Source: Acanthosepion esculentum
Lineage: Eukaryota; Mollusca; Cephalopoda; Sepiida; Sepiidae
NCBI GenBank assembly: GCA_964036315.1
Contig: OZ038478.1
Span: forward strand, 140,564,656 to 140,628,655
DNA length: 64,000 nucleotides
Reading direction: 5' to 3'
Of the stretch, positions 31,901 to 44,259 are shown in pieces; positions within the stretch are counted from its first letter, which is position 1; every line of letters starts with the position of its first letter. Made by a program: the position numbers and the translations under genes. The notes beneath the pieces are model-generated. The model saw only the letters and a list, made by a program, of their open reading frames with translations. It was not told where the DNA came from and did not search any database.

Positions 31901-34810
31901 AAGAAAGAAAGGATGAAATAAAGACAAAAGAAAGAAAGGATGAAATAAAGACAATAGAAAGAATGAATGAAATAAAGATAAAAGAAAGAATGAAATAAAG
32001 ACAAAAGAAAGAAAGAATGAAATACAGACAAAAGAAAGAAAGGATGAAATAAAGTCAAAAGAAAGAAAGAATGAAATAAAGACAAAAGAAAGAAAGGATG
32101 AAATAAAGACAATAGAAAGAATGAATGAAATAAAGATAAAAGAAAGAATGAAATAAAGACAAAAGAAAGAAAGGATGAAATAAAGACAAAAGAAAGAAAG
32201 AATGAAATAAAAACAAAAGAAAGAAAGGATGAAATAAAGACAAAAGAAAGAAAGAATGAAATAAAGACAAAAGTAAGAAAGGATGAAATAAAGACAAAAG
32301 AAAGAAAGGATGAAATAAAGACTAAAGTAAGAAAGGATGAAATACAGACAAAAGAAAGAAAGAATGAAATAAAGACGAAAGAAAGAAAGAATGAAATACA
32401 GACAAAAGAAAGAAAGGATGAAATAAAGACAATAGAAAGAATGAATGAAATAAAGATAAAAGAAAGAATGAAATAAAGACAAAAGAAAGAAAGGATGAAA
32501 TAAAGACAAAAGAAAGAAAGAATGAAATAAAAACAAAAGAAAGAAAGGATGAAATAAAGACAAAAGAAAGAAAGAATGAAATAAAGACAAAAGTAAGAAA
32601 GGATGAAATAAAGACAAAAGAAAGAAAGGATGAAATAAAGACAGAAGAAAGAAAGGATGAAATAAAGACGAAAGAAAGAAAGAATGAAATAAAGACAAAA
32701 GAAAGAAAGAATGATATACAGACAAAAGAAAGAAAGGATGAAATAAAGACAAAAGAAAGAAAGGATGAAATAATGACAAAAGAAAGAAAGAATGAAATAC
32801 AGACAAAAGAAAGAAAGGATGAAATACAGACAAAAGAAAGAAAGGATGAAATAAAGACCAAAGAAAGAAAGAATGAAATAAAGACAAAAGAAAGAAAGAA
32901 TGAAATAAAGACAAAAGAAAGAAAGGATGAAATAAAGACAAAAGAAAGAAAGAATGAAATAAAGACAAAAGAAAGAAAGGATGAAATAAAGACAAAAGAA
33001 AGAAAGGATGAAATAAAGACAAAAGAAAGAAAGAATGAAATAAAGACAAAATAAAGAAAGAATGAAATAAAGACAAAAGAAAGAAAGAATGAAATAAAGA
33101 CAAAAGAAAGAAAGGATGAAATAAAGACAAAAGAAAGAAAGAATGAAAAAAAGACAAAAGAAAGAAAGAATGAAATACAGACAAAAGAAAGAAAGGATGA
33201 AATAAAGACAAAAGAAAGAAAGAATGAAATAAAGACAAAGGAAAGAAAGAATGAAATAAAGACAAAAGAAAGAAAGGATGAAATAAAGACAATAGAAAGA
33301 ATGAATGAAATAAAGATAAAAGAAAGAATGAAATAAAGACAAAAGAAAGAAAGGATGAAATAAAGACAAAAGAAAGAATGAATGAAATAAAGACAAAAGA
33401 AAGAATGAATGAAATAAAGATAAAAGAAAGAATGAAATAAAGACAAAAGAAAGAAAGAATGAAATAAAGACTAAAGTAAGAAAGGATGAAATAAAGACAA
33501 AAGAAAGAAAGGATGAAATAAAGACAGAAGAAAGAAAGGATGAAATAAAGACAAAAGAAAGAAAGAATGAAATAAAGACAAAAGAAAGAAAGGATGAAAT
33601 ACAGACAAAAGAAAGAAAGGATGAAATAAAGACAGAAGAAAGAAAGGATGAAATAAAGACAAAAGAAAGAAAGAATGAAATAAAGACAAAAGAAAGAAAG
33701 AATGAAATAAAGACAAAAGAAAGAAAGGATGAAATACAGACAAAAGAAAGAAAGGATGAAATAAAGACAAAAGAAAGAAAGAATGAAATACAGACAAAAG
33801 AAAGAAAGGATGAAATAAAGACAAAAGAAGAAAGAATGAAATAAAGAAAAAAGAAAGAAAGGATGAAATAAATACAAAAGAAAGAAAGAATGAAATACAG
33901 ACAAAAGAAAGAAAGGATGAAATAAAGACAAAAGAAGAAAGAATGAAATAAAGAAAAAAGAAAGAAAGGATGAAATAAATACAAAAGAAAGAAAGAATGA
34001 AATACAGACAAAAGAAAGAAAGGATGAAATAAAGACAAAAGAAGAAAGAATGAAATAAAGAAAAAAGAAAGAAAGGATGAAATAACGACAAAAGAAGAAA
34101 GAATGAAATAAAGACTAAAGTAAGAAAGGATGAAATAATGACAAAAGAAAGAAAGAATGAAATAAAGACAAAAGAAAGAAAGGATGAAATAAAGACAAAA
34201 GAAAGAAAGGATGAAATAAAGACAAAAGAAAGAAAGAATGAAATAAAGACTAAAGTAAGAAAGGATGAAATAAAAACAAAAGTAAGAAAGAATGAAATAA
34301 AGACAAAAGTAAGAAAGAATGAAATAAAGACAAAGAAAGAAAGGATGAAATAAAGACAAAAGAAAGAAAGAATGAAATAAAGACAAAAGTAAGAAAGAAT
34401 GAAATAAAGACAAAAGAAAGAAAGGATGAAATAAAGACAAAAGAAAGAAAGAATGAAATAAAGACAAAAGAAAGAAAGAATGAAATAAAGACAAAAGAAA
34501 GAAAGAATGAAATAAAGACAAAAGTAAGAAAGAATGAAATAAAGACAAAAGAAAGAAAGGATGAAATAAAGACAAAAGAAAGAAAGAATGAAATAAAGAC
34601 AAAAGAAAGAAATGATGAAATAAAGACAAAAGTAAGAAAGAATGAAATAACGACAAAAGAAAGAAAGAATGAAATAAAGACTAAAGTAAGAAAGGATGAA
34701 ATAAAGACAAAAGAAAGAAAGAATGAAATAAAGACAAAAGTAAGAAAGGATGAAATAAAGACAAAAGAAAGAAAGGATGAAATAAAGACAAAAGTAAGAA
34801 AGGATGAAAT
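28960..34810. repeat. Homogeneous left domain (GACAAAA type)
   Basis: Almost all units are 27 bp with GACAAAA. The GAAT/GGAT choice varies from unit to unit. A marker block (ACAATAGAAAGAATGAATG followed by AAATAAAGATAAAAG) recurs near 30,340, 30,775, 31,065, 31,950, 32,105, 32,425 and 33,290, which shows higher-order structure. Series of GAAT and GGAT units around 29.9-30.7 kb and 31.3-32.0 kb follow nearly the same order. Confidence 0.85.
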
Positions 34811-37800
34811 GAAGACAAAAGGTAGAATGAATGAAATAAATACAGAAGAAATAAAAAATGAAATAAAGACGAAAGGAAGAATGAAAGAAATAAAGACAAA
34901 AGAAAGAAAGAATGAAATAAAGACAGAAGAAAGAAAGAATGAAATAAAGACAAAAGAATGAAAAAAAGACAAAAGAATGAAATAAAGAAAAAAGTATGAA
35001 ATAAAGCCAAAAGACAGAAAGAATGAAATAAAGACAAAAGAAAGAAAGACTGAAATAAAGACAAAACAAAAGAAAGAATGAAATAAAGACAAAACAAAAG
35101 AAAGAATGAAATAAAAACAAAAGAAAAATGAATGAAATAAAGACAAAAGAAAGAATGAAGACAAACGAGAGATTGAATGAAATAAAGACAGTAGAAAGAA
35201 AGAAGGAAATAAAGACAATGAAAGAAAGAATGAAATAAAGACAGAAGAAAGAAAGAATGAAATAAAGAAAGAAGAAAGATAGAATAAAATAAAGACAAAA
35301 GAAAGAATGAATGAAATAAAAACAACAGAATGAAATAAAGACAAAAGAAAGAATGAATGAAATAAAGACAAAAGAAAGAAAAAATAAAATAAAGACAAAA
35401 GAAAGAAAAAATGAAATAAAGACGAAAGAAGGAAAGAATGAAATACAGACAAAAGAAAGAAAGAATGAAATAAAGACAAAAGGAAGAATGAATGAAATTA
35501 AGACAGAAGAAAGAAATAATGAAATAATGACAAAAGGTAGAATGAAAGAAATAAAGACAAATGAAAGAAAGAATGAGATAAAGAGAGAAGAAAGAAAGAA
35601 TGAAATAAAGACAAAAGAATGAAACAAAGAAAAAGAAAGAATGAATGAAATACAGACAAAAGAAAGAAAGAATGAATTAAAGACAAAAGACAGAAAGAAT
35701 GAATTTAAGACAAAAGAAAGAAAGAATGAATTAAAGACAAAAGAAAGAAAGAATGAAAAAAAGACATAAGAAAAATGAATGAAATAAATACAAAAGAAAG
35801 AATGAAGACAAAGGAGAGAATGAATGAAATAAAGACAGAAGAAAGAAAGTATGAAATAAAGACAAAGGAAAAAATGAATGAAATAAAGACAACAGAAAGA
35901 AATAAAGATAAAAAAAAGAATGAATGAAGTAAAGACAAAATAAAAAAAGCATGAAATAAAGAAAAAATAGAAAGAAAGAATGAAATAAAAAAAAGAAAGA
36001 AAGAATGAAATAAAGACAAAAGAAAGAATGAAGACAAAATGAAGAATGAATGAAAAAAAGACAGAAAAATGAAAGAATGAAATAAAGACAGAAGAAAGAA
36101 AGAAGGAAATAAAGACAGAAGAAAGAAAGAAAGAATGAAATAAAGACAGAAGAAAGAAAGGAGGACATGAAGAGAAAAGAAACAATGAAATAAAGACTGA
36201 AGAAAGAAAGAATAAAATAAAGACAGAAAAATGAAATAAAGACAGAAGAAAGAAAGAATAAAATAAAGACAGAAGGAAGAAAGAATGAAATAAAGACAAA
36301 AGAAAGAAAGAATTAAATAAAAACTAAAGAAATAAAGAATTAAATAAAGACAGAAGAAAGAAAAAATGAAAAAAGACAAAAGAAATAAAGAATGAAATAA
36401 AGACAAAAGAATGAAATAAAGACAAAAGAACGAAAGAATGAAATAAAGACAGAAGTAAGAAAGAATGAAATAATAACAGAAGAAAGAAAGAAGGAAATAA
36501 AGACAGAAGAAAGAAAGAAAGAATGAAATAAAGACACAAGAAAGAAAGAATGAAATAAAGACAAAAGAATGAAATAAATTTAAGATTATGAAATAAAGAC
36601 AAAAGGAAGAATGAATTAAATAAAGACACAAGAAAGAATGAATGAAATAAAGACAAAAGGAAAAATGAAAGAAGTAAAGACAAAAGGAAGAATGAAAGGA
36701 ATACAGACAGAAGAATGAAATAAAGACAGAAGAAAGAAACAATGAAATAAAGACAAAAGAATGAAATAAAAACAAAAGTATGTATGAAGTAAAGACAAAA
36801 GAAAGAATGAATGAAATAAAGACAAAAGAAAGAAAGAATGAAATACAAACAAAAGTAATAAAGAATGAAATACAGACAAAGGAAAGAAAGAAAAAATACA
36901 GACAAAGGAAAGTAAGAATGAAATAAAGACAAAAGAAAGAATGAATAAAATAAAAACTATACAAAGAAAGAATGAAATAAAAACAGAAGTTAAAAAGAAT
37001 GAAATAAAGACAAAAGAAAGAATGAATGAAATAAAGACAAAAAAATGATATAAAGACAAAAGAAAGAATGAAAGGAATACAGACATAAGAATGAAATAAA
37101 GACAGAAGAAAGAAACAATGAAATAAAGAAAAAAGAATGAAATAAAGACAAAAGAATGTATGAAGTAAAAACAAAAGAAAGAATGAATTAAATAAAGACA
37201 AAAGAAGGAAAGAATGGAATAAAGACAAAAGAAATAAAGAATGAAATAAAGACAAAAGAAATAAAGAATGAAAATAAGACAAAAGAAAGAAAGAATGAAA
37301 ATGAGACAAAAGAAATAATGGATGTAATAAAGTCAAAAGAATGAAATAAAGAAAAAAGGAAGAAAGAATGAAATAATGACAAAAGAAATAAAGAATAAAA
37401 ATAAGACAAAAGAAAGAAAGAATGAAAATAAGACAAAAGAAAGAAATAATGAAATAAAGACAAAAGAATGAAATAAAGACACAGGAAAGAAATAAAGACA
37501 AAAGAACGAAAGAATGAAATAAAGACAAAAGAAAAAAAGAATGAAATAAAGAGAAAAGGGAGAAAGAATGAAATAAAGACAAAAGAAAGAAAGAATGAAA
37601 TAAAGACAAAAGAAGGAAAGAATGAAATAAAGACAAACGAATGAAGTAAAAACAAAAGAAAGAAAGAAGACAAATGAGAGATCGAATGAAATAAAGCCAA
37701 AAAGAAGAAAGAGTGAAATAAAGACAAACGAAAGAAAGAATGAAATAAATACAAACGAAAGAATGAAGACAAAACGAAGTATGAATGAAATAAAGAGAGA

Positions 37801-40800
37801 ATAAACAAAGAATGAAATAAAGACAAAAGCATGAAATAAAGACAAAAGAAGGAAAGATGGAAATAAAGACAGAAGAAAGAAAGAAGGAAATAAAGAGAGA
37901 AGAAAGAAAGAAGGAAATAAAGACAGAAGAAAGAAAGAATGAAATAAATACAAAAGACAGAAAGAATCAAATAATGACAGAGGAAAGAAATAATGAAATA
38001 AAGACAAACGAAAGAATGAAGACAAAAGGAAAAATGAATGAAATAAGGACAGAAGAAACAAAGAATGAAATAAAGACAAAAGAATGAAATAAAGACAAAA
38101 GAAAGAAAGAAGGAAATAAAGACAGAAGAAAGAAAGAAGGAAATAAAGAGAGAAGAAAGAAAGAAGGAAATAAAGATAGAAGAAAGAAAGAATGAAATAA
38201 ATACAAAAGAAAGAAAGAATCAAATAATGACAGAGGAAAGAAAGAATGAAATAAAGACAAACAAAAGAATGAAGACAAAAGGAAAAATGAATGAAATAAA
38301 GACAGAAGAAACAAAGTATGAAATAAAGACAAAAGAATTAAATAAAGACAAAAGAATGAAATAAAGACAGCACAAAGAAAAAATGAAATGAAGACAAAAG
38401 AAAGAAAGAATGAAATAAAGACAGAAGAAAGAAAGAAGGAAATAAAGACAGAAGAAAGAAACAATGAAATAAAGACAGAAGTAAGAAACAATGAAATAAG
38501 TAAAGACAGAAGATAGAAAGAATGAAATAAAGACACGAGAAAGAAACAATGAAATAAATAAAGACAGGAGATAGAAAGAATGAAATAAAGACAGATAAAA
38601 GAAACAATGAGATAAATAAAGACAGAAGATAGAAAGAATGAAATAAAGACAGAAGAGAGAAAGAAGGAAATAAAGACAAAAGAAAGAAAGAAGGAAATAA
38701 AGAAAAAAGAAAGAAAGAAAACAATACAGACAAAAGAAAGATTGAATGAAATAAAGACAAAAGAATGATATAAAAACAAAAAGAAAGAAATAATGAAAGA
38801 AAGAAAGAAAGAATGAAATATAGACAGAAGAAAGAAAGAATGAAATAAAGACAAAAGAAAGAAAGAATGAAATAAATACAGAAGAAATAATGAATTTAAT
38901 AAATACAGAAGAAAGAAAGAATGAAATGAAGACAAAGGAAAGAAAGAAAGAATGAAATAAAGACAGAAGAAAGAAAGAAGGAAATATAGACAGAAGAAAG
39001 AAAGATGAAATAAAGACAAGAGAAAGAATGAATGAAATAATGACAAAAGAATGAAATAAAGACTAAATAAAGAAATAATGAAATAAAAAAGAAGAAAGAA
39101 AGAATGAAATAAAGACAATAGAAAGAAAGAATGAAATAAAGACACAAGAAAGAAAGAATGAAAGAAAGACAAAAGAATGAAAAAAAAATCAAAGAATGAA
39201 ATAAAGACAAAAGAAAGAAAGAATGAAATGAAGACAGAAGAAAGAAACAATGAAATAAAGATAAAAGTAAGAATGTATGAAGTAAAGACAAAAGAAAGAA
39301 TGAATGAAATAAAGACAGAAGAAAGAAATAACGAAATAAAAAAAAATGAAATTAAGAAAGAATGAAATAAAGACAGAAGAAAGAAAGAAATAAAGACAAA
39401 AGAAAGCAAGAATGATATAAAGACAAAAGAACGCAAGAATGAAATAAAGACAAAAGAAAGAAAGAATGATATAAAGACAAAAGAAAGAAAGAATTATATA
39501 AAGACAAAAGAAAGAAAGTAAGAATATCTGAAAGAATCAAATAATGACAGAGGAACGAAAGAATGAAATAATGACAAACGAAAGAATGAAGTCAAAATTA
39601 AGAATGGATGAAATAAAGACAAAAGAATGAAATAAAGAAAAAAAGGAAGAATGAATTGAATAAAGACAGAAGAAAGAAAGCATGAAATAAAGGCAAAAAG
39701 AAAGAATGAAAGAAATGAAGACAAAAGAATGAAATAAAGACAAAAGAATGAAATAAAGACAAAAGAATGAAATAAAGACAGAATCAAGAAATAAAGAAAG
39801 AATGAAATAAAGAAAGAAAGAAAGAATGAAATAAAGACAGGAGAAAGAAAGAATGAAATAAAGACAGAAGAAAGAAAGAAGGAAATAAAGACAGAAGAAA
39901 CAACAATGAAATAAAGACAGAAGAAAGAAACAATGATATAAAGACAGAAGAAAGAAACAATGAAATATATAAAGACAGAAAATAGAAAGAATTAAATAAA
40001 GTCAAAAGAAAGAAAGAATGAAATAAAAATTATAGAAGGAATGAATGAAATAAAAACAGGAGAAAGAAAGGAAGAAAAACAGAAGAAAGAATGTATGAAA
40101 TAAAGACAAAAGAAAGAAAGAATGAAATAAAGACAAACGAAATAAAGAATGAAAATAAGACAAAAGAAAGAAAGAATGAAAATAAGACAAAAGAAAGAAT
40201 GGATGTAATAAAGAGAAAAGAATGAAATAAAGAAAAAAAGGAAGAATGAATGAAATAAAGACAGAAGAAAGAAAGAATTAAATGAAGAAAAAAGGAAGAA
40301 TGAAAGAAATGAAGACAAAAGAAAGAAATAATGAAATAAAGAGAAAAGAATGAAATAAAGACAAAAGAATGCAATAAAGAAAATAGAACGAAAGAATGAA
40401 ATAAAGACAAAAGAAAAAAGAATGAAATAAAGACGAAAGGGCGAAAGAATGAAATAAAGACAAAAGAAAGTAAGGATGAAATATAGACAAAAGAAAGAAA
40501 GAATGAAATAAAGACAAAAGAAAGAAAGAATGAAATAAAGACAAACGAATGAAGTAAAAACAAAAGAAAGAAAGAAGACAAACGGGAGATTGAATGAAAA
40601 AAGACAAAAGGAAGAATGAATGAAATAAAGACAAAAGAAAGAAAGAATGAAATAAAGACAAACGATAGAAAGAATGAAATAAATACAAAAGAAAGAAAGA
40701 ATCAAATAATGACAGAGGAAAGAAATAATGAAATAAAGACAAACGAAAGAATGAAGACAAAAGGAAGAATGAATGAAATAATGACAGAAGAAACGAAGAA

Positions 40801-43800
40801 TGAAATAAAGAGAAAAGAAAGAAAGAATGACATAACGACAGGAGTAAGAAAGAAAGAAAGAATGAAATAAAGACAGAAGAAAGAAAGAATGAAATAAAGA
40901 CAGAAGAAAGAAAGAAGGAAAAAAGACAGAAGAAAGAAACAATGAAATAAAGACAGAAGAAAGAAAACATGAAATAATGACAGAAGCAAGAAAGAATGAA
41001 ATAAATAAAGACAGAAGAAATAAAGAATGAAATACAGACAAAAGAAGGAAAGAATGAAATAAAATTAAAGAAAGAAAGAATGAAATAAAAACATGAGAAA
41101 GAAAGAAAGAAATAAAAACACAAGAAAGAATGAATGAAATAAAGAAAAAAGAAAGAAGGTATGAAATAAAGACAAAAGAAATAAAGAATGAAATAAAGAC
41201 AGAAGCAAGAAAGAAGGAAATAAAGACAGAAGAATGAATGAATGAAATAAAGACAAAAGAAAGAAAGAATCAAATAAGGACAGAGGAAAGAAAGAATGAA
41301 ATAAAGAAAAACGAAAGAATGAATACTAAAGGAAGAATGAATGAAATAAAGACAGAAGAAAGAAAGAATTAAGTAAAGACAAAAGAAAGACAGAATGAAA
41401 AAAAGACAAAAGAAAGAATGAATGAAATTAAGAGAACAGAATGAAATAAAGACAAAAGGAAGAATGAATTAAATAAAGACAGAAGAAAGAAAGAATGAAA
41501 TAAAGACAAAAGATAGAAAGAATGAAATAAAGTTAGAAGAAAGAAAGAATGAAATAAAGACAGAAGAAAGAAAGAAGGAAATAAAGACAGAAGAAAGAAA
41601 AAAAGAATGAAATAAAGACAAGAGAAAGAATGAATGAAATAACGACAAAAGAATGAAATAATGACAAACGTAATAAAGAATGAAATAAAGACAAAAGAAA
41701 GAAAGAATGAAATAAAGACACAAGAAACAAAGAATGAAATAAAGAGAGAAGAATGAAATAAATATAAAAGAATGATATAAAGACAAAAAGAAGAATGAAT
41801 GAAATAAAGACAGAAGAAAGAAAGAAGGAAATAAAGGCAAAAGGAAAAATGAAAGAAATAAAGACAAAAGGAAGAATGAAAGGAATACAGACAGATGAAT
41901 GAAATAAAGCCAGAAGAAAGAAACAATGAAATAAAGAGAAAAGAATGAAATAAAGACAAAAGAATGTATGAAGTAAAGACAAAAGAAAGAATGAATGAAA
42001 TAAAGGCAAAAGAAGAAAAGAATGAAATAAAGACAAAAGAAATAAAGAATGAAATAAAGACAAAAGAAATAAAGAATGAAAATAATACAAAAGAAAGAGA
42101 GAATGAAAATAAGACAAAAGAAAGAATTGATGTAATAAAGACAAAAGAATGAAATAAAGAAAAAAAAGAAGAATGAATGAAATAAAGACAGAAGAAAGAA
42201 ACAATTAAATAAAGAAAAAAGGAAGAATGAAAGAAATGAAGACAGAAGAAAGAAATAATGAAATAAAGACAAAAGAATGAAATAAAGACAAAAGAATGCA
42301 ATAAATACAAAAGAACGAAAGAATGAAATAAAGACAAAAGAAAAAGAATGAAATAAAGACAAAAGGGAGAAAGAATGAAATAAAGACAAAAGAATGAAGT
42401 AAAAACCAAAGAAAGAAAGAAGACAAACGAGAGATTGAATGAAATAAAGACAAAAGGAAGAATGAATGAAATAAAAACTAAACAAAGTATGAAATAAAAA
42501 CAGAAGAAAAAAAGAATGAAATAAAGACAAAAGAAAGAATGAATGTAATAAAGACAAAAGAATGATATAAAGACAAAAGAAAGAATGAATGAAATAAAGA
42601 CAGAAGAAAGAAATAATGAAATAAAGACAAATGTAAGAAAAAAAGAATGAAATAGAGATAGAAGAAAGAAAGAAATAAAGACAAAAGAAATAAAGAATGA
42701 AATAAAGACAAAATTAAGAAAGAATGCTATAAAGACAAAAGAAAGAAAGAATGAAAATATGAAAGAATCAAATAATGACAGAAGAAAGAAAGAATGAAAT
42801 AAAGACAGAAGAAAGAAAGAATGAAATAAAGACAGAAGAAAGAAAGAATGAAATAAAGACAGAAGAAAGAAAAAATGAAATAAAGACAGAAGAGAGAAAG
42901 AATGGAATAAAGACAGAAGAAAGAAAGAATGAAGTAAAGACTAATGAAAGAAAGAATGAAATAAAGACTGAAAAAAGAAAGAATGAAATAAAGACAGAAG
43001 AAAGAAATAATGAAATAAAGACAAAAGAAGGAAAGAATTAAATAAAGACAAAAGAAAGAAAGAATGAAATAAAGACAAAAGAAAGAAAGAATGAAATAAA
43101 GACAGAAGAAAGAAAGAAGGAAATAAAGACAGAAGAAAGAAAGAAGGAAATAAAGACAGAAGAAAGAAACAATGAAATAAATAAAGACAGAAGATAGAAA
43201 GAATGAAATAAAGACAAAAGAAAGAAAGAATGAAATAAAGTTAGAAGAAAGAAAGAATGAAATAAAGACAGAAGAAATAAAGAAGGAAATAAAGACAGAA
43301 GAAAGAAAAAAAGAATGAAATAAAGACAAGAGAAAGAATGAATGAAATAAAGACAAAAGAATGAAATAAAGACAAATGTAAGAAAGAATGAAATAAAGAC
43401 AAAAGAAAGAAAGAATGAAATAAAGACTAAATAAAGAAAGAATGAAATAAAAAAAGAAGAAAGAATGAATGAAATAAAGATAAACGAAAGAAAGAATGAA
43501 ATAAAGACACAAGAAACAAAGAAAGAAATAAAGACAAAAGAATGAAATAAATATAAAATAATGAAATAAAGACAAAAGGAAGAATGAATGAAATAAAGAC
43601 AAAAGGAAGAATGAAAGGAATACAGACAGAAGAATGAAATAAATACAAAAGAATGCAATAAAGACGAAAGAACGAAAGAATTAAATAAAGACAAAAGAAA
43701 AAGAATGAAATATAGACAAAAGAAAGAAAGAATGAAATAAAGACAAAAGAAAGAAAGACAAAAGAATGAAGTAAAAACAAAAGAAAGAAAGAAGACAAAC

Positions 43801-43982
43801 GAGAGATTGAATGAAATAAAGACAAAAGGAAGAATGAATGAAATAAAAACTAAAAAAAGAAAGAATGAAATAAAAACAGAAGAAAAAAGAATGAAATAAA
43901 GACAAAAGAAAGAATGAATGAAATAAAAACAGAAGAAAGAAATAATGAAATAAAGACAAATGAAAGAAAAAAAGAATGAAAT
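34810..43982. repeat. Heterogeneous middle domain (mixed GACAAAA/GACAGAA)
   Basis: From about 34,810 the units become variable in length. Many have zero or one GAAA block, GACAGAA is common, and new markers appear. These include TGTATGAAGTAAAGAC near 36,784, 37,150, 39,268 and 41,964, and GAATCAAATAATGACAGAGG near 37,966, 38,217, 39,535, 40,690 and 41,267. Confidence 0.85.
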
Positions 43983-44259
43983 TGTTGTGGTGAGATCCAC
44001 CTAATCTGCATATGTGACTACCAACTATATAAATAATGGTTGATACCGGAAGATGGGAAAAGGAAGATGAGAATCACGAGATCCAACTAGAGACTCTGAT
44101 CGACTGCGACTAGTCAACACATTCTCCAGGAACGTCTTCCCAGAAATATACAGAAATACTATATGTACTTATTGTGTACACTTTCTTGTTATAATACATT
44201 CTTGTTCCAAGTACATTTTGTGTTGCATTATTATTCCATGCAATAGGCGAGATTCAAAA
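43983..44259 (+). mobile_element. Solo LTR of the Ty3 family, inside the tandem array
   Basis: Begins TGTTGTGG and follows the 270-bp LTR of the element at 494-12390 along its whole length. It shares the TATA box (44026-44035), CTAGAGACTCTG, CATTCTCCAGGAACG and the TTGCATTATTATTCCATGCA end. It differs from that LTR at clearly more sites than the two LTRs differ from each other, including a short GA-rich gain near 44050-44070. Its last bases are TTCAAAA in place of TTCAACA. Array units flank both sides, and no clear target duplication is visible. No internal gag or pol remains, so it arose by LTR-LTR recombination or is from a related subfamily. Confidence 0.9.

Noticed and set aside
28723..34656. 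Minus-strand open frame of 1,977 codons, and many others of 60-1,700 codons through 61 kb
   Set aside because: They are translations of the pyrimidine-rich strand of the tandem array, which has no stop codon in any frame of the consensus. They show only FCLYFILSF-type repeats with no domain, no start context and no splice evidence.
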